This document shows positions 54,602-63,445 of a stretch of 64,000 nucleotides of DNA, piece by piece. Position 1 is the stretch's first letter. Every line of letters starts with the position of its first letter. The DNA is from Burkholderia humptydooensis. GTDB taxonomy: Bacteria > Pseudomonadota > Gammaproteobacteria > Burkholderiales > Burkholderiaceae. Made by a program: the position numbers and the translations under genes. Below the pieces are notes generated by a model that was not told where the DNA came from, ran no database searches, and saw only the letters and a program-made list of their open reading frames with translations. The stretch lies in contig NZ_CP013382.1 of the NCBI RefSeq assembly GCF_001513745.1, forward strand, positions 310,001 through 374,000, read 5' to 3'.

Positions 54602-54611
54602 GGAGCGCGAC

Positions 54612-55439
54612 GTGCAACGATCGTCTCTCGAACGCGGCCTGTTGCGCCGCTTCGGCGCGGCGCCGGCGGGCGGGCTGCTTGCGCTTTTCTTCGTGCTGCC
54701 GCTCGCCGCGCTCGTGAGCGCGGCGTTCGCGGAAGGCGGCCGCGCGTTCGCCGCCGTGCTGCGCGACCCGCTCGTCGGCGACGCGATCGGCCGCTCGCTC
54801 GCGCTCGCGGTCGGCACGGGCACGCTGTCGACGTGCGTCGGCGTGCCGCTCGCGCTGGCGCTTGCCGATCAGACGCCCGCGCGGCGCCGCTGGTCGCTCG
54901 CACTGCTCGGCGTGCCGCTTGCGTTTTCCGGGCTCGTGATCGCGTATGGCTTCATCCTGACGTTCGGCCGCGCGGGCTTCGTCACGACGCTGCTCGCCGG
55001 CTTCGGCGCGGATGCGGCGAAGGTTGGCGGCATGATCTACACGACGTTCGGCCTCGTCGTCGCATATGCGTACTACCTGATTCCGCGCGTCGCGCTGATG
55101 CTGTTTCCGGCATTCGCGAATCTCGACCGCAGGCCGCTCGAAGCGGCGATGTCGCTCGGCGCGAAGCCGTGGCGCGCGTGGCTCGACGTCGCGTGGCGCG
55201 AGCTGTGGCCGTCGGTCATGGCCGCGTGGTGCCTCGTCACGGCGATCGCGCTCGGCACGTATGGCACCGCGCTCGCGCTCGCCGGCACGCAGATCAACAT
55301 CCTGCCGCTGCTGATGTACCTGAAGCTGTCCGACGGGCAGACCGATTTTTCGCAGGCCGCCGTGCTGTCGATCGTGTTGACGGCGCTGTGCACATGCGTG
55401 CTCGCGATGGGGGAATACGTTGGGCGACGACATCGCTGA
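54612..55439 (+). CDS. ABC transporter permease, PhnU/PotB-like
   Basis: The second permease, 275 residues, six spans. LEAAMSLGAKPWRAWLDVAW is its EAA loop. The first helix is GGLLALFFVLPLAALVSAAF. The start is taken as GTG at 54612 because AAGGAGCGCGAC lies just before it; that is 10 bases after the binding-protein stop. It should pair with the permease at 51591. Its last 20 bases overlap the LOG-like gene. Confidence 0.88.
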   Translation: MQRSSLERGLLRRFGAAPAGGLLALFFVLPLAALVSAAFAEGGRAFAAVLRDPLVGDAIGRSLALAVGTGTLSTCVGVPLALALADQTPARRRWSLALLGVPLAFSGLVIAYGFILTFGRAGFVTTLLAGFGADAAKVGGMIYTTFGLVVAYAYYLIPRVALMLFPAFANLDRRPLEAAMSLGAKPWRAWLDVAWRELWPSVMAAWCLVTAIALGTYGTALALAGTQINILPLLMYLKLSDGQTDFSQAAVLSIVLTALCTCVLAMGEYVGRRHR

Positions 55440-55965
55440 ATACAAGCCGGATGCGGACGACGCGCTCGCGCGCGTCGCGCTGCGCCAGCGGGGGCCGCGC
55501 CGCCATCTGATGCCGGTCGGCCTGATCGGGCCGCGCGACGCGACCGGCGAGCAGTTGCGCATCGCCGAGGCGATCGCGCACGCGCTCGCCGCGACGGGGC
55601 TCGCGATCGTCGGCGGCGGCAAGGGCGGCGTGATGGAGGCGGCGGCGCTCGGCGCGCGGCGCGCAAACGGGCTTGCGATCGGCCTGTTGCCCGAGGACGA
55701 CGCCAACGGCGCGAATCCGCATCTGAGCATCGCGCTGCCGACGGGGCTCGGCATCACGCGCAACGCGCTGATCGCGCGCGCGTCGCTGTGCCTGATCGCG
55801 GTCGGCGGCGGGCTCGGCACGCTGTCCGAGATCGCGCTCGGCCTGCAGTGGGGCAAGCCGGTCTTCACGATTTGCGATGCGCCGCAGGTGGCGGGCGTCG
55901 AGAACTTCGACGCGCTCGATCCGCTGCTCGCGCGCGTCGCGCAGTGGCTCGCCGATTCGGCGTAG
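55420..55965 (+). CDS. LOG/TIGR00725-like nucleotide-binding protein
   Basis: A 181-residue Rossmann-fold protein of the SLOG/LOG superfamily: IVGGGKGGVMEAAALGARRA and LIAVGGGLGTLSEIALGLQW are the glycine-rich phosphate-binding motifs. The lone-wolf relatives cleave nucleotide monophosphates to free bases. The catalytic PGGxGTxxE is GGGLGTLSE here. The proposed TTG start overlaps the permease by 20 bases and has GGGGGAATACG before it; ATG at 55510 is an alternative that would remove 30 residues. Its place at the end of an importer operon is unexplained. Confidence 0.8.
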   Translation: MGDDIAEYKPDADDALARVALRQRGPRRHLMPVGLIGPRDATGEQLRIAEAIAHALAATGLAIVGGGKGGVMEAAALGARRANGLAIGLLPEDDANGANPHLSIALPTGLGITRNALIARASLCLIAVGGGLGTLSEIALGLQWGKPVFTICDAPQVAGVENFDALDPLLARVAQWLADSA

Positions 55966-56032
55966 CCGCATCGGGGTTTGGGGGAATGAAGGCGCTTCAT
56001 TCGTTTGATTCTATTTGGAAGGAATCCTATTC

Positions 56033-57232
56033 ATGAAAAAGGCGGCAGCAGCATTGCTGGTGACGGGGAGCGTGTGCGCCGGCGCGCATGCGCAAGGCAC
56101 GGTGACGCTCTACGGGATCGTCGACGCGGGGCTCGGCTATACGAGCGACCAGCGCGTCGCGCAGAGCAAGGGGGCGCTCGGCTCGCCCGTCAGCTACCGG
56201 AATGAGTCGAGCTACAGCTTCGCGAGCGGCACCTGGTCGGGCAGCCGCTGGGGGCTGAAGGGCAAGGAGGATCTGGGCGGCGGCCTCGCAGCCGTGTTCC
56301 AGCTCGAGAACGGCTTCAACATCGGCACCGGACAGGCGGGGCAGGGCGGGCGGATGTTCGGCCGGCAGGCGTGGATGGGGCTGTCGAGCGAACGCTACGG
56401 GACGCTCACGATGGGCCGCCAGTACGATCCGATCGTCGACTTCGTCGGCACGATCAGCGCGGGCACGTTCCTGACCGGCATGGGCGCGCATCCGGGCGAT
56501 CTCGACAACATCGACAACCAGGCGCGCGAGAACAATTCGATCAAGTACGTGAGCCCGAAGTTCGGCGGCCTCACGTTCGGCGCGCTGTACGGCTTCGGCA
56601 ATCAGGCGGGCAGCGTGAAGAACCAGAGCACGTGGAGCGTCGGCGGCCAGTACGTGAACGGGCCGTTCTCGCTCGGCGCCGCGTACCTGTATGCGACGAA
56701 CGCGTATGGCGCGAACGGCGGCGCGTGGACGGGCTCGTACGACGGCACGTTCGCTTCGTCGATCAACGAAGGCTTCGCATCGGCGAAGAGCATGCAGATC
56801 GTCGCGGCAGCGAGCACCTATCAGATCGGCGCGGTGACGCTCGGCCTGTCGTACAGCAACACGCAGTACAAATCCGGCGCGTTCTCGACGTTCAACGGCA
56901 CCGCGACGTACAACTCGATCGGCGGCACCGTGTCGTGGCAGGCGACGCCCGAGCTGCGCGTCGCAGCGGGCTACGATTTCACGCGCGGCAGCTCGATCGA
57001 CGGCCAGTCCGCGCCGAAATACCATCAGGTGAACTTCGCGTCGTACTACTACCTGTCGAAGCGCACCGCGCTGTATGGTCTCGTCGGCTATCAGAAGGCG
57101 AGCGGCAAGACGCTCGACGCGTACGGAAACGTCGTCGCGGCGACGGCGTCGGTCGGCGACGTCGGCAACGGCATCTCGTCGGCGGGCGATACGCAGACGC
57201 TCGTGCGCATCGGCGTGCGCCACACGTTCTGA
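56033..57232 (+). CDS. Gram-negative general porin
   Basis: An outer-membrane porin of 399 residues of the Burkholderia OmpC-like family. Signal sequence KKAAAALLVTGSVCAGAHAQ, then GTVTLYGIVDAGLGYTSDQR, the usual first strand. FGRQAWMGLSSERYGTLTMG forms strands near the constriction loop, and the chain ends VRIGVRHTF with the terminal phenylalanine needed for barrel assembly. TTGGAAGGAATCC precedes the ATG. It lies between the ABC importer and the SorC locus; it could serve uptake of either substrate, but this is a guess. Confidence 0.93.
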   Translation: MKKAAAALLVTGSVCAGAHAQGTVTLYGIVDAGLGYTSDQRVAQSKGALGSPVSYRNESSYSFASGTWSGSRWGLKGKEDLGGGLAAVFQLENGFNIGTGQAGQGGRMFGRQAWMGLSSERYGTLTMGRQYDPIVDFVGTISAGTFLTGMGAHPGDLDNIDNQARENNSIKYVSPKFGGLTFGALYGFGNQAGSVKNQSTWSVGGQYVNGPFSLGAAYLYATNAYGANGGAWTGSYDGTFASSINEGFASAKSMQIVAAASTYQIGAVTLGLSYSNTQYKSGAFSTFNGTATYNSIGGTVSWQATPELRVAAGYDFTRGSSIDGQSAPKYHQVNFASYYYLSKRTALYGLVGYQKASGKTLDAYGNVVAATASVGDVGNGISSAGDTQTLVRIGVRHTF

Positions 57233-57251
57233 CGCGCGCTGCGCGCGAGCG

Positions 57252-57276
57252 CCGGCCGCTTCGCGCAGGCGGCCGG
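57252..57276. terminator. Two-way hairpin between porin and SorC genes
   Basis: Arms CCGGCCGC (57252-57259) and GCGGCCGG (57269-57276) form a perfect 8-bp stem in the 59-base gap between convergent genes. It probably ends both transcripts. Confidence 0.5.
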
Positions 57277-57291
57277 TGCGTGAAACGCGCG

Positions 57292-58254
57292 TTATTCCGC
57301 GGTCGCCGTCTCGGTCGCCTGCGCGAGGCTCAGCACCGTCTGCGCGATCGACTGCGTCGTCGCGAGCGTGTTGATCACGCCGGCGCGCAGCGCGCCGAGA
57401 ATGCCCGTCGCCTTCGTCGGCTCGCTCGCGGTCGCGATCACGTTCGGAATCCGCTTCAGGTCTTCGAGCGTGAGCCCGATCACGCGGCCGCGCAGCATCG
57501 TCGTCGCCGGGCGGCCGTGGATGTCGATGAAGTCGTAGCCCATGATGTCGCCGACGGCGCCCGCGCGCTTCGCCTCCGCCATCTCCTCGGGCGTGAACCA
57601 GCCCATGCGGACCATGTTGCTGTCCTCGAGGATGTCGCCGATGCCGACGAGCGCGATCGATGCGCGGCGCGCCTTGTCGAGCGACTGGCGCACGACGTCG
57701 TTCTCGAGCAGCGCGGTGAAGAGCTGCGGATCATTGACGAGCGCGGGCGCGTACAGCGTCTCGCTCTCGCCGCCGAAGCGCGCGGCGAGGCGCCGGCAGA
57801 TGTGGTCGGCGTTCATCGTCTCGCCGCCGCGATACGAGCCGCCGATCGCGGAGACGAACGAGCAGTTGCGCTGCGTCGTCGATACCGCATGCCGCGACAC
57901 CGCGCTCACGTTGCGGCCCATGCCGACCGCGACGATCGTGCCGTCCGCGAGCACGCGGTCGAGATAGCTCGCGACGAGCCCCGCGAGCAGCTCGCGCTGG
58001 CTGTCCTGATCCTTGTGATCGACCGAGATGATCGCGCGCTGGATGCCGAAGCGCGTGACGAGTTCCTGTTCGAGATCCTGCACCGCGCGCGGATGATGGC
58101 GCACGCGAATCTCGACGATGCCCTCCTCGATCGCGCGCTTGAGCAGCCGGCCCACCTTCGGGCGCGAGATCGCGAACTTCTGCGCGAGTTCTTCCTGCGT
58201 CAACCCGTCGACGTAATAGCACTTCGCGAGTTGCGTGAGTTCTTCGTTCGTCAT
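57292..58254 (-). CDS. SorC/DeoR-type sugar-sensing regulator
   Basis: A 320-residue regulator. The N-terminal helix-turn-helix (LAKCYYVDGLTQEELAQKFA, SRPKVGRLLKRAIEEGIVEI) is followed by a SorC sugar-phosphate-binding domain of about 250 residues (VAVGMGRNVSAVSRHAVS, FVSAIGGSYRG). EryD, regulator of erythritol use, belongs to the same family. It lies 34 bases after the RpiB-type gene on the same strand, divergent from the ABC importer it presumably controls. A phosphorylated sugar intermediate is the likely effector. Confidence 0.9.
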   Translation of the reverse strand: MTNEELTQLAKCYYVDGLTQEELAQKFAISRPKVGRLLKRAIEEGIVEIRVRHHPRAVQDLEQELVTRFGIQRAIISVDHKDQDSQRELLAGLVASYLDRVLADGTIVAVGMGRNVSAVSRHAVSTTQRNCSFVSAIGGSYRGGETMNADHICRRLAARFGGESETLYAPALVNDPQLFTALLENDVVRQSLDKARRASIALVGIGDILEDSNMVRMGWFTPEEMAEAKRAGAVGDIMGYDFIDIHGRPATTMLRGRVIGLTLEDLKRIPNVIATASEPTKATGILGALRAGVINTLATTQSIAQTVLSLAQATETATAE

Positions 58255-58288
58255 GTCGTTGTCGAGTGGAGCGGCGCGCCGCGCGGCG

Positions 58289-58783
58289 TCATGAACCGCA
58301 GTGCGCGTCGTTCGGGCCGGCCTGGGTGAGGCCCGCCCGGCGTTCGTAGTCGGCGATCCGCTGCACCTTCGGCTGCGAGCGGCCGCCGTCGAATTCTGCC
58401 CTAAGCCACGCGTCGACGATGCTGTTCGCGAGCTCGGTGCCGATCACGCGCGCGCCCATCGTGATGATCTGCGCGTCGTTGCTGCGCCGCGCGCGCTCGG
58501 CCGAGTAGGTGTCGTGGCACTGCGCCGCGCGGATGCCCGGCACCTTGTTCGCGGAGATCGCGACGCCGATGCCCGTGCCGCACAGCAGGATCGCACGGGC
58601 AAACTCGCCCGTAGCGACGCGCTGCGCGACTTCGATCGCGATGTCGGGGTACAGCACCGCCTCGTCCGCGCTGTGCGTGCCGAAGTCGGTCAGCTCGACT
58701 TCGGGATGCGCCGCGCGCAGGTGCCGCTTGATCGACTCCTTGAGCGCGTAGGCCGCTTCGTCGCAGCCGATCGCCACTTTCAT
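58289..58783 (-). CDS. RpiB/LacA-LacB-type sugar-phosphate isomerase
   Basis: A 164-residue isomerase. MKVAIGCDEAAYALKESIKR opens the family fold, and ARAILLCGTGIGVAISANKV carries the conserved cysteine that acts as catalytic base (about residue 70). CHDTYSAERARRSNDAQIIT completes the site. A plain ribose-5-phosphate isomerase B is possible, but next to a SorC regulator, importer and two dehydrogenases it better fits a tetrulose-phosphate isomerase such as DerI/EryI. GGAGGTCCACC precedes the ATG; it is first in the minus-strand pair with the regulator gene. Confidence 0.88.
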   Translation of the reverse strand: MKVAIGCDEAAYALKESIKRHLRAAHPEVELTDFGTHSADEAVLYPDIAIEVAQRVATGEFARAILLCGTGIGVAISANKVPGIRAAQCHDTYSAERARRSNDAQIITMGARVIGTELANSIVDAWLRAEFDGGRSQPKVQRIADYERRAGLTQAGPNDAHCGS

Positions 58784-59057
58784 GGTGGACCTCCGGAGGG
58801 CGGGGTGAATGCGCAAATGCACAGGGTTGAGCAATTATAACGACCGGTCTGAACATTTGGCAAATGGCGAAATTTTGCTCCCATGGTACGCCGAATCGAT
58901 AATTTGCTTGAAAATCAAACAACTAGTGCGTTATTTGTGATTGTGGTTAGCGTTTACCAGTAATTGACACTCGAAAAAACCGATGACTACCATGCGGTCA
59001 CGCTGTATCAAATCATCGTGAATGAGCAAAAGTTCATTCGTCATCCGGGATACGACA
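58784..59057. promoter_or_regulatory. Divergent control region of the sugar locus
   Basis: This AT-richer region lies between the isomerase and the importer. It holds a possible SorC operator at 59020-59039: GAATGA-GCAAAAGT-TCATTC, arms perfect. Related GAGCAAAA-type half-sites occur at 58829-58838 (GAGCAATTAT) and, on the other strand, at 58869-58879. If translation of the importer ATPase begins at GTG 59058 the palindrome is outside the coding region. Confidence 0.45.
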
Positions 59058-60539
59058 GTGACTCCTGTTCTGCTCGAAGCAAGCCAGGTAGCGAAGCGGT
59101 TCAACGGCGTGAGCGCGTTGCGCGACGGACGCCTGAGCCTCGCGGCCGGGCGCGTGCATGCGCTGTGCGGCGGCAACGGCACCGGAAAATCCACGTTCCT
59201 GAACATCCTGATGGGGCTCCTGCGCCGCGACGAGGGCACGATCCGGCTGAACGGCCGCGACGTCGATTTCGCGTCGCCCGCCGAAGCGCTCGCGAGCCGG
59301 ATGGCGATCATCACGCAGGAGCTGTCGCCGGTGCCGGGGATGACGGTCGCCGAGAACCTGTATCTCGGGCGCGAGCCGACCCGCGCGCGCGTCGTCGTCG
59401 ATTTCCGCACGCTGAAGCGCCGCGCGCAGGATCTGCTCGACCGCCTCGGCTTCGCGATCGACGCGGGCGCGCCGATGCGGCGGCTGAGCCTCGCGCAGAC
59501 GCAGCTCGTCGAGATCGCGAAGGCGTTCAGCCACGATTGCCAGGTGATGATCATGGACGAGCCGACGTCCGCGATCGGCGAGCGCGAGACCGAGACGCTG
59601 TTCGCCGCGATCCGCAACGTCACCGCGCACGGCACCGGGATCATCTACGTGTCGCATCGGCTGAGCGAGCTGTTCGACATCGCCGACGACTACACGGTGT
59701 TTCGCGACGGCGCGTACGTCGAGAGCGGCCGCCTCGCCGACATCGATCGCGCGCATCTCGTGCGGGCGATCGTCGGCCGCGAGATGCCCGTCGTCGACAA
59801 GGCGCGCCGGCCCGCGCACGGCGAGCCGTGCCTGAAGGTCGCGGGCCTCGCGCGCGCGGGCGAGTTCGAAGACGTGAGCCTCGACGTGCGGCGCGGCGAG
59901 ATCCTCGGCATCTACGGGCTGATGGGCTCGGGCCGCAGCGAATTCCTCAATTGCGTGTACGGCCTGACGCGGCCCGACGCGGGCGCCGCGACGCTCGACG
60001 GCAAGCCGCTGCCGCACGGCGAGCCAGCGCGGTCGATCCGCGCGGGCATCGCGCTCGTCACCGAGGACCGCAAGGATTCGGGCCTCGTGCTGTCCGGCAG
60101 CGTGCAGGAGAACATCGCGATGGCCGCGTACCGTCGCCTGTCGCGCGGCGGCGTGATCCGGCGCTCGCTCGTGCGGCGGCTCGCGCAATCGATGGTCGAG
60201 CGGCTGCGGATCAAGGCCGCTTCGCTGCGCATGCCCGTATCGGCGATGAGCGGCGGCAACCAGCAGAAGGTCGTGCTCGCGAAATGCCTGTCGACCGAGC
60301 CCATGCTGCTGCTCTGCGACGAGCCGACGCGCGGCATCGACGAAGGCGCGAAACAGGAGATCTATCGGCTCCTCGACGCGTTCGCGCGCGACGGCGGCGC
60401 GGTGATCGTCGTGTCGTCGGAGGCGCCCGAGCTGCTGTATCTGAGCGACCGGATCGCCGTGTTCAAGGGCGGCCGCGTCGCCGCCGTTCGCCCGGGCGAC
60501 GGCGCCACTCAGGAATCCCTGCTCCATCTCGCCTCATGA
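59022..60539 (+). CDS. Sugar ABC importer ATPase, RbsA/XylG-like
   Basis: A 505-residue double ATPase with two nucleotide-binding halves. Half 1 has Walker A GGNGTGKST (about residue 50) and Walker B VMIMDEPTSAIGE; half 2 has the degenerate Walker A GLMGSGRSE typical of this class, the signature MSGGNQQKVVLAKCL and LLLCDEPTRGIDEG. It drives uptake of a sugar or sugar alcohol. The ATG at 59022 lacks a ribosome binding site; GTG at 59058, with GGGATACGACA before it, may be the true start. Its stop overlaps the next ATG. Confidence 0.92.
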   Translation: MSKSSFVIRDTTVTPVLLEASQVAKRFNGVSALRDGRLSLAAGRVHALCGGNGTGKSTFLNILMGLLRRDEGTIRLNGRDVDFASPAEALASRMAIITQELSPVPGMTVAENLYLGREPTRARVVVDFRTLKRRAQDLLDRLGFAIDAGAPMRRLSLAQTQLVEIAKAFSHDCQVMIMDEPTSAIGERETETLFAAIRNVTAHGTGIIYVSHRLSELFDIADDYTVFRDGAYVESGRLADIDRAHLVRAIVGREMPVVDKARRPAHGEPCLKVAGLARAGEFEDVSLDVRRGEILGIYGLMGSGRSEFLNCVYGLTRPDAGAATLDGKPLPHGEPARSIRAGIALVTEDRKDSGLVLSGSVQENIAMAAYRRLSRGGVIRRSLVRRLAQSMVERLRIKAASLRMPVSAMSGGNQQKVVLAKCLSTEPMLLLCDEPTRGIDEGAKQEIYRLLDAFARDGGAVIVVSSEAPELLYLSDRIAVFKGGRVAAVRPGDGATQESLLHLAS

Positions 60540-61525
60540 ACAAGACCATGAACACTCAGACCCTGTCCCGTCTCGGCGCGGCGCCCAGGCGCGTCAACGT
60601 CGCGGAGCTCGCGAGCCGCTTCGGCATCCCGATCATCTTCGTCGCGCTGTGCGTCGTGCTCGCGTTCGCGAGCCCGTACTTCCTCACGTGGCGCAACTGG
60701 AGCGACATCCTGCGGCAGACGTCGATCAACGGCATTCTCGCGATCGGCATGACATACGTGATCCTGACGAAAGGCATCGACCTGTCGGTCGGCTCGGTGC
60801 TCGCGCTCGCCGGCATCGTGAGCGGTCTCGCCGGCGCGGCGGGGCACGGGCTCGCGGCGTCGCTCGCGGTCGGCATCGCATGCGGCGCGGCGCTCGGCGC
60901 GATCAACGGCGTGACGATCGCGCGCTTCAATGTGCCGCCGTTCGTCGCGACGCTCGGCATGCTGAGCGTCGCGCGCGGCGTCACGTACATCGTCAACGAC
61001 GGCAGCCCCGTCGCGAACCTGCCCGACGATTATCTGTCGCTCGGCATCGGCAAGCTCGGCCCGCTCGGCATGCCGGTGCTGATCTTCGCGGCGGTCGCGC
61101 TCGCGTGCTGGTGGGTGCTGCGCTACACGACGTACGGCCGCTATCTGTATGCGGTCGGCGGCAACGAGAAGAGCGCGCGGACGTCCGGCATCGGCGTGCG
61201 CAAGGTCGTGTTCTCGGTGTACGTCGTGTCGGGCGCGCTCGCCGGCCTCGCGGGGATGATCCTCGCCGCGCGCACGACGTCCGCGCTGCCGCAGGCGGGC
61301 GTGTCATACGAGCTCGATGCGATCGCGGCCGTCGTGATCGGCGGCACGAGCCTGTCGGGCGGACAGGGCGGCGTCGTCGGCACGCTGTTCGGCGCGTTGT
61401 TGATCGGCGTGATCAACAACGGTCTGAATCTGCTCGGCGTGTCGTCGTATTACCAGCAGATCGCCAAGGGACTCATCATCGTGCTGGCCGTGCTCATCGA
61501 CGTGGCCCGCAAACAGCAGCGCTGA
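60536..61525 (+). CDS. Sugar ABC importer permease, RbsC-like
   Basis: A 329-residue inner-membrane permease with about ten spans. Hallmarks of the CUT2 class are GILAIGMTYVILTKGIDLSV, NNVPPF-type NVPPFVATLGMLSVARGVTY and AIAAVVIGGTSLSGGQGGVV. It forms the channel for the ATPase, which it overlaps by four bases (ATGA), so the two are translated together. A homodimer is usual in this class. The binding protein follows after 31 bases. Confidence 0.93.
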   Translation: MNKTMNTQTLSRLGAAPRRVNVAELASRFGIPIIFVALCVVLAFASPYFLTWRNWSDILRQTSINGILAIGMTYVILTKGIDLSVGSVLALAGIVSGLAGAAGHGLAASLAVGIACGAALGAINGVTIARFNVPPFVATLGMLSVARGVTYIVNDGSPVANLPDDYLSLGIGKLGPLGMPVLIFAAVALACWWVLRYTTYGRYLYAVGGNEKSARTSGIGVRKVVFSVYVVSGALAGLAGMILAARTTSALPQAGVSYELDAIAAVVIGGTSLSGGQGGVVGTLFGALLIGVINNGLNLLGVSSYYQQIAKGLIIVLAVLIDVARKQQR

Positions 61526-61556
61526 CGCAGCGCATTCCTACCCGGAGGAGACGACA

Positions 61557-62585
61557 ATGCAAACACGAAAGACCTGGTTCGGCCGCATCGCGGCGGCCGC
61601 GGCGCTCGGCGCGACGCTCGCGATCATGGCGGCGGGGGGCGCGGCGCACGCGGCGAGCGGACCCTATCGCGTCGGCGCGGCGGTCTACGGGATGAAAGGC
61701 CAGTTCATGCAGAACTGGGTGCGCGAGATCAAGGCGCATCCCGCGGTGAAGAGCGGCGCCGTGCAGCTCACGGTGTTCGACGGCAACTACGACGCGCTCA
61801 CGCAGAACAACCAGATCGAGACGATGCTCACGCAGCAGTACAGCGGCATCCTGTTCGTGCCGATCGACACGAAGGCGGGAATCGGCGTGGCGACGCGCGC
61901 GGGGGCGTCGGACACGCCGCTCATCGCATCGAACACGATGCTCGCGACGCCGAAGGTGCCGTACATCGGCAACGACGACGTCGAGGGCGGCCGTCTGCAG
62001 GCCGAAGCGCTCGCGAAGCGGATCGGCGGCAAGGGCAGCGTCGTGATCATCCAGGGGCCGATCGGCCAGTCCGCGCAGATCGATCGCGAGAAGGGCGAGA
62101 TGGAGGTGCTCGCGAAATATCCGGGCATCAAGGTGATCGAGAAGAAGACCGCGAACTGGTCGCGCGCGGAAGCGATGAACCTGATGGAAGACTGGCTCAA
62201 CGCGCATCCGAAGCAGATCAATGGCGTGATCGCGCAGAACGACGACATGGCGCTCGGCGCGCTGCAGGCGATCAAGAATCGCGGGCTCACGCCGAAGGAC
62301 ATCCCGATCACGTCGATCGACGGGATGCCCGACGCGATCCAGGCCGCGAAGCGCGGCGAGATCACGACGTTCCTGCAGGACGCGCAGGCGCAGTCGCAAG
62401 GCGCGCTCGATCTGGTGCTGCGGCAGCTCGTCGGCGCGAGCTACAAGCCGCAGTCGGTGATCTGGCAGCGCTACGCGAAGGATCTGAAGTGGGACGGCGG
62501 CACCGCGAAGCGCTACATCCTGCCGTGGGTGCCCGTCACGCCGGCGAACGCCGATCAGTTGTACAAGCAGGTCACGGGCGGTTGA
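61557..62585 (+). CDS. Sugar ABC importer binding protein, RbsB-like
   Basis: A periplasmic binding protein of 342 residues. Signal sequence AAAALGATLAIMAAGGAAHA, then YRVGAAVYGMKGQFMQNWVR, the ribose/tetritol-type opening of the type 1 fold. LFVPIDTKAGIGVATRAGAS and NGVIAQNDDMALGALQAIKN line the ligand cleft. CCCGGAGGAGACGACA before the ATG is a strong ribosome binding site, in keeping with the high copy number binding proteins need. It completes a CUT2-class importer. Confidence 0.93.
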   Translation: MQTRKTWFGRIAAAAALGATLAIMAAGGAAHAASGPYRVGAAVYGMKGQFMQNWVREIKAHPAVKSGAVQLTVFDGNYDALTQNNQIETMLTQQYSGILFVPIDTKAGIGVATRAGASDTPLIASNTMLATPKVPYIGNDDVEGGRLQAEALAKRIGGKGSVVIIQGPIGQSAQIDREKGEMEVLAKYPGIKVIEKKTANWSRAEAMNLMEDWLNAHPKQINGVIAQNDDMALGALQAIKNRGLTPKDIPITSIDGMPDAIQAAKRGEITTFLQDAQAQSQGALDLVLRQLVGASYKPQSVIWQRYAKDLKWDGGTAKRYILPWVPVTPANADQLYKQVTGG

Positions 62586-62596
62586 GGGCGGCGGCC

Positions 62597-63367
62597 ATGA
62601 CGAATCTCTGGGACAGGGCGTTCGATCTGACGGGGCGCGTCGCGCTCGTGACGGGCGGCGCGGCGGGCATCGGCCACGCGTGCGCGCAATTGCTCGCGCA
62701 GCGCGGCGCGAGCGTCGCGCTCGTCGATCGGCATCCCGAGACGATGCGGATCGCGGCGACGCTCGAAGGCGGCGCCGCGCGCCATAGCGGCATGTCGCTC
62801 GACTTGCGCGATTGCTCGGCCGCGCAGGCGGCGGTCGAGCTCGTCGCGTCGCGCTTCGGCGGCGTCGATATGCTCGTCAACAGCGCAGGCGTCGCGCTGC
62901 TCGACAAGGCGCTCGACGTCGGCGAGGCCGCGTGGGACGCGACGATGGCGATCAACGTGAAGGCGTCGTTCTTCGTCGCGCAGGCGGTCGCGCGGCAGAT
63001 GATCGCGGGCGGCCGCGGCGGGCGGATCGTCAATCTCGCGTCGCAGGCGAGCGTCGTCGGCCTCGACCGGCATGCCGCGTATTGCGCGAGCAAGGCCGCG
63101 ATCGTCGGGATGACGAAGGTGCTCGCGCTCGAATGGGCGCCGCACGGGATCACCGTGAACGCGGTGTCGCCGACGATCGTCGAGACCGAGCTCGGCAAGC
63201 AGGCGTGGGCGGGCGAAGCCGGCGAGCGCGCGAAGCGCGAGATCCCGGCTGGCCGCTTCGCGCAGCCGGGCGAGATCGCCGCGCTCGTGCTCTATCTGCT
63301 GAGCGACGCGGCCGCGATGATGACGGGCGAGAACGTCGTCATCGACGGCGGCTACACGGTGCGCTGA
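62597..63367 (+). CDS. Short-chain dehydrogenase, probably tetritol-type
   Basis: A 256-residue SDR. The cofactor motif GGAAGIGHACAQ is at about residues 20-31, the NSAG strand at about 94-97, and the catalytic YxxxK in AAYCASKAAIVGMTK (about residues 157-161), preceded by a serine in LASQAS. A D after the second strand (LVDRHPE) favours NAD. Neighbours suggest a sugar alcohol such as D-threitol. It follows the importer by 11 bases and precedes the zinc dehydrogenase, so it belongs to the same operon. Confidence 0.88.
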   Translation: MTNLWDRAFDLTGRVALVTGGAAGIGHACAQLLAQRGASVALVDRHPETMRIAATLEGGAARHSGMSLDLRDCSAAQAAVELVASRFGGVDMLVNSAGVALLDKALDVGEAAWDATMAINVKASFFVAQAVARQMIAGGRGGRIVNLASQASVVGLDRHAAYCASKAAIVGMTKVLALEWAPHGITVNAVSPTIVETELGKQAWAGEAGERAKREIPAGRFAQPGEIAALVLYLLSDAAAMMTGENVVIDGGYTVR

Positions 63368-63445
63368 AGCGGCGGCGGGCCGCGCGGCGGCCGCCGTCAT
63401 TGCCGGAACTCCGGAACCGATCGACCAATACTCAGGAGACGTTGG

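Noticed and set aside
58964..60535. Plus-strand frame continuous with the RbsC-like permease upstream
   Set aside because: It is the out-of-frame shadow of the ATPase gene; the permease has its own ATGA-coupled start at 60536.
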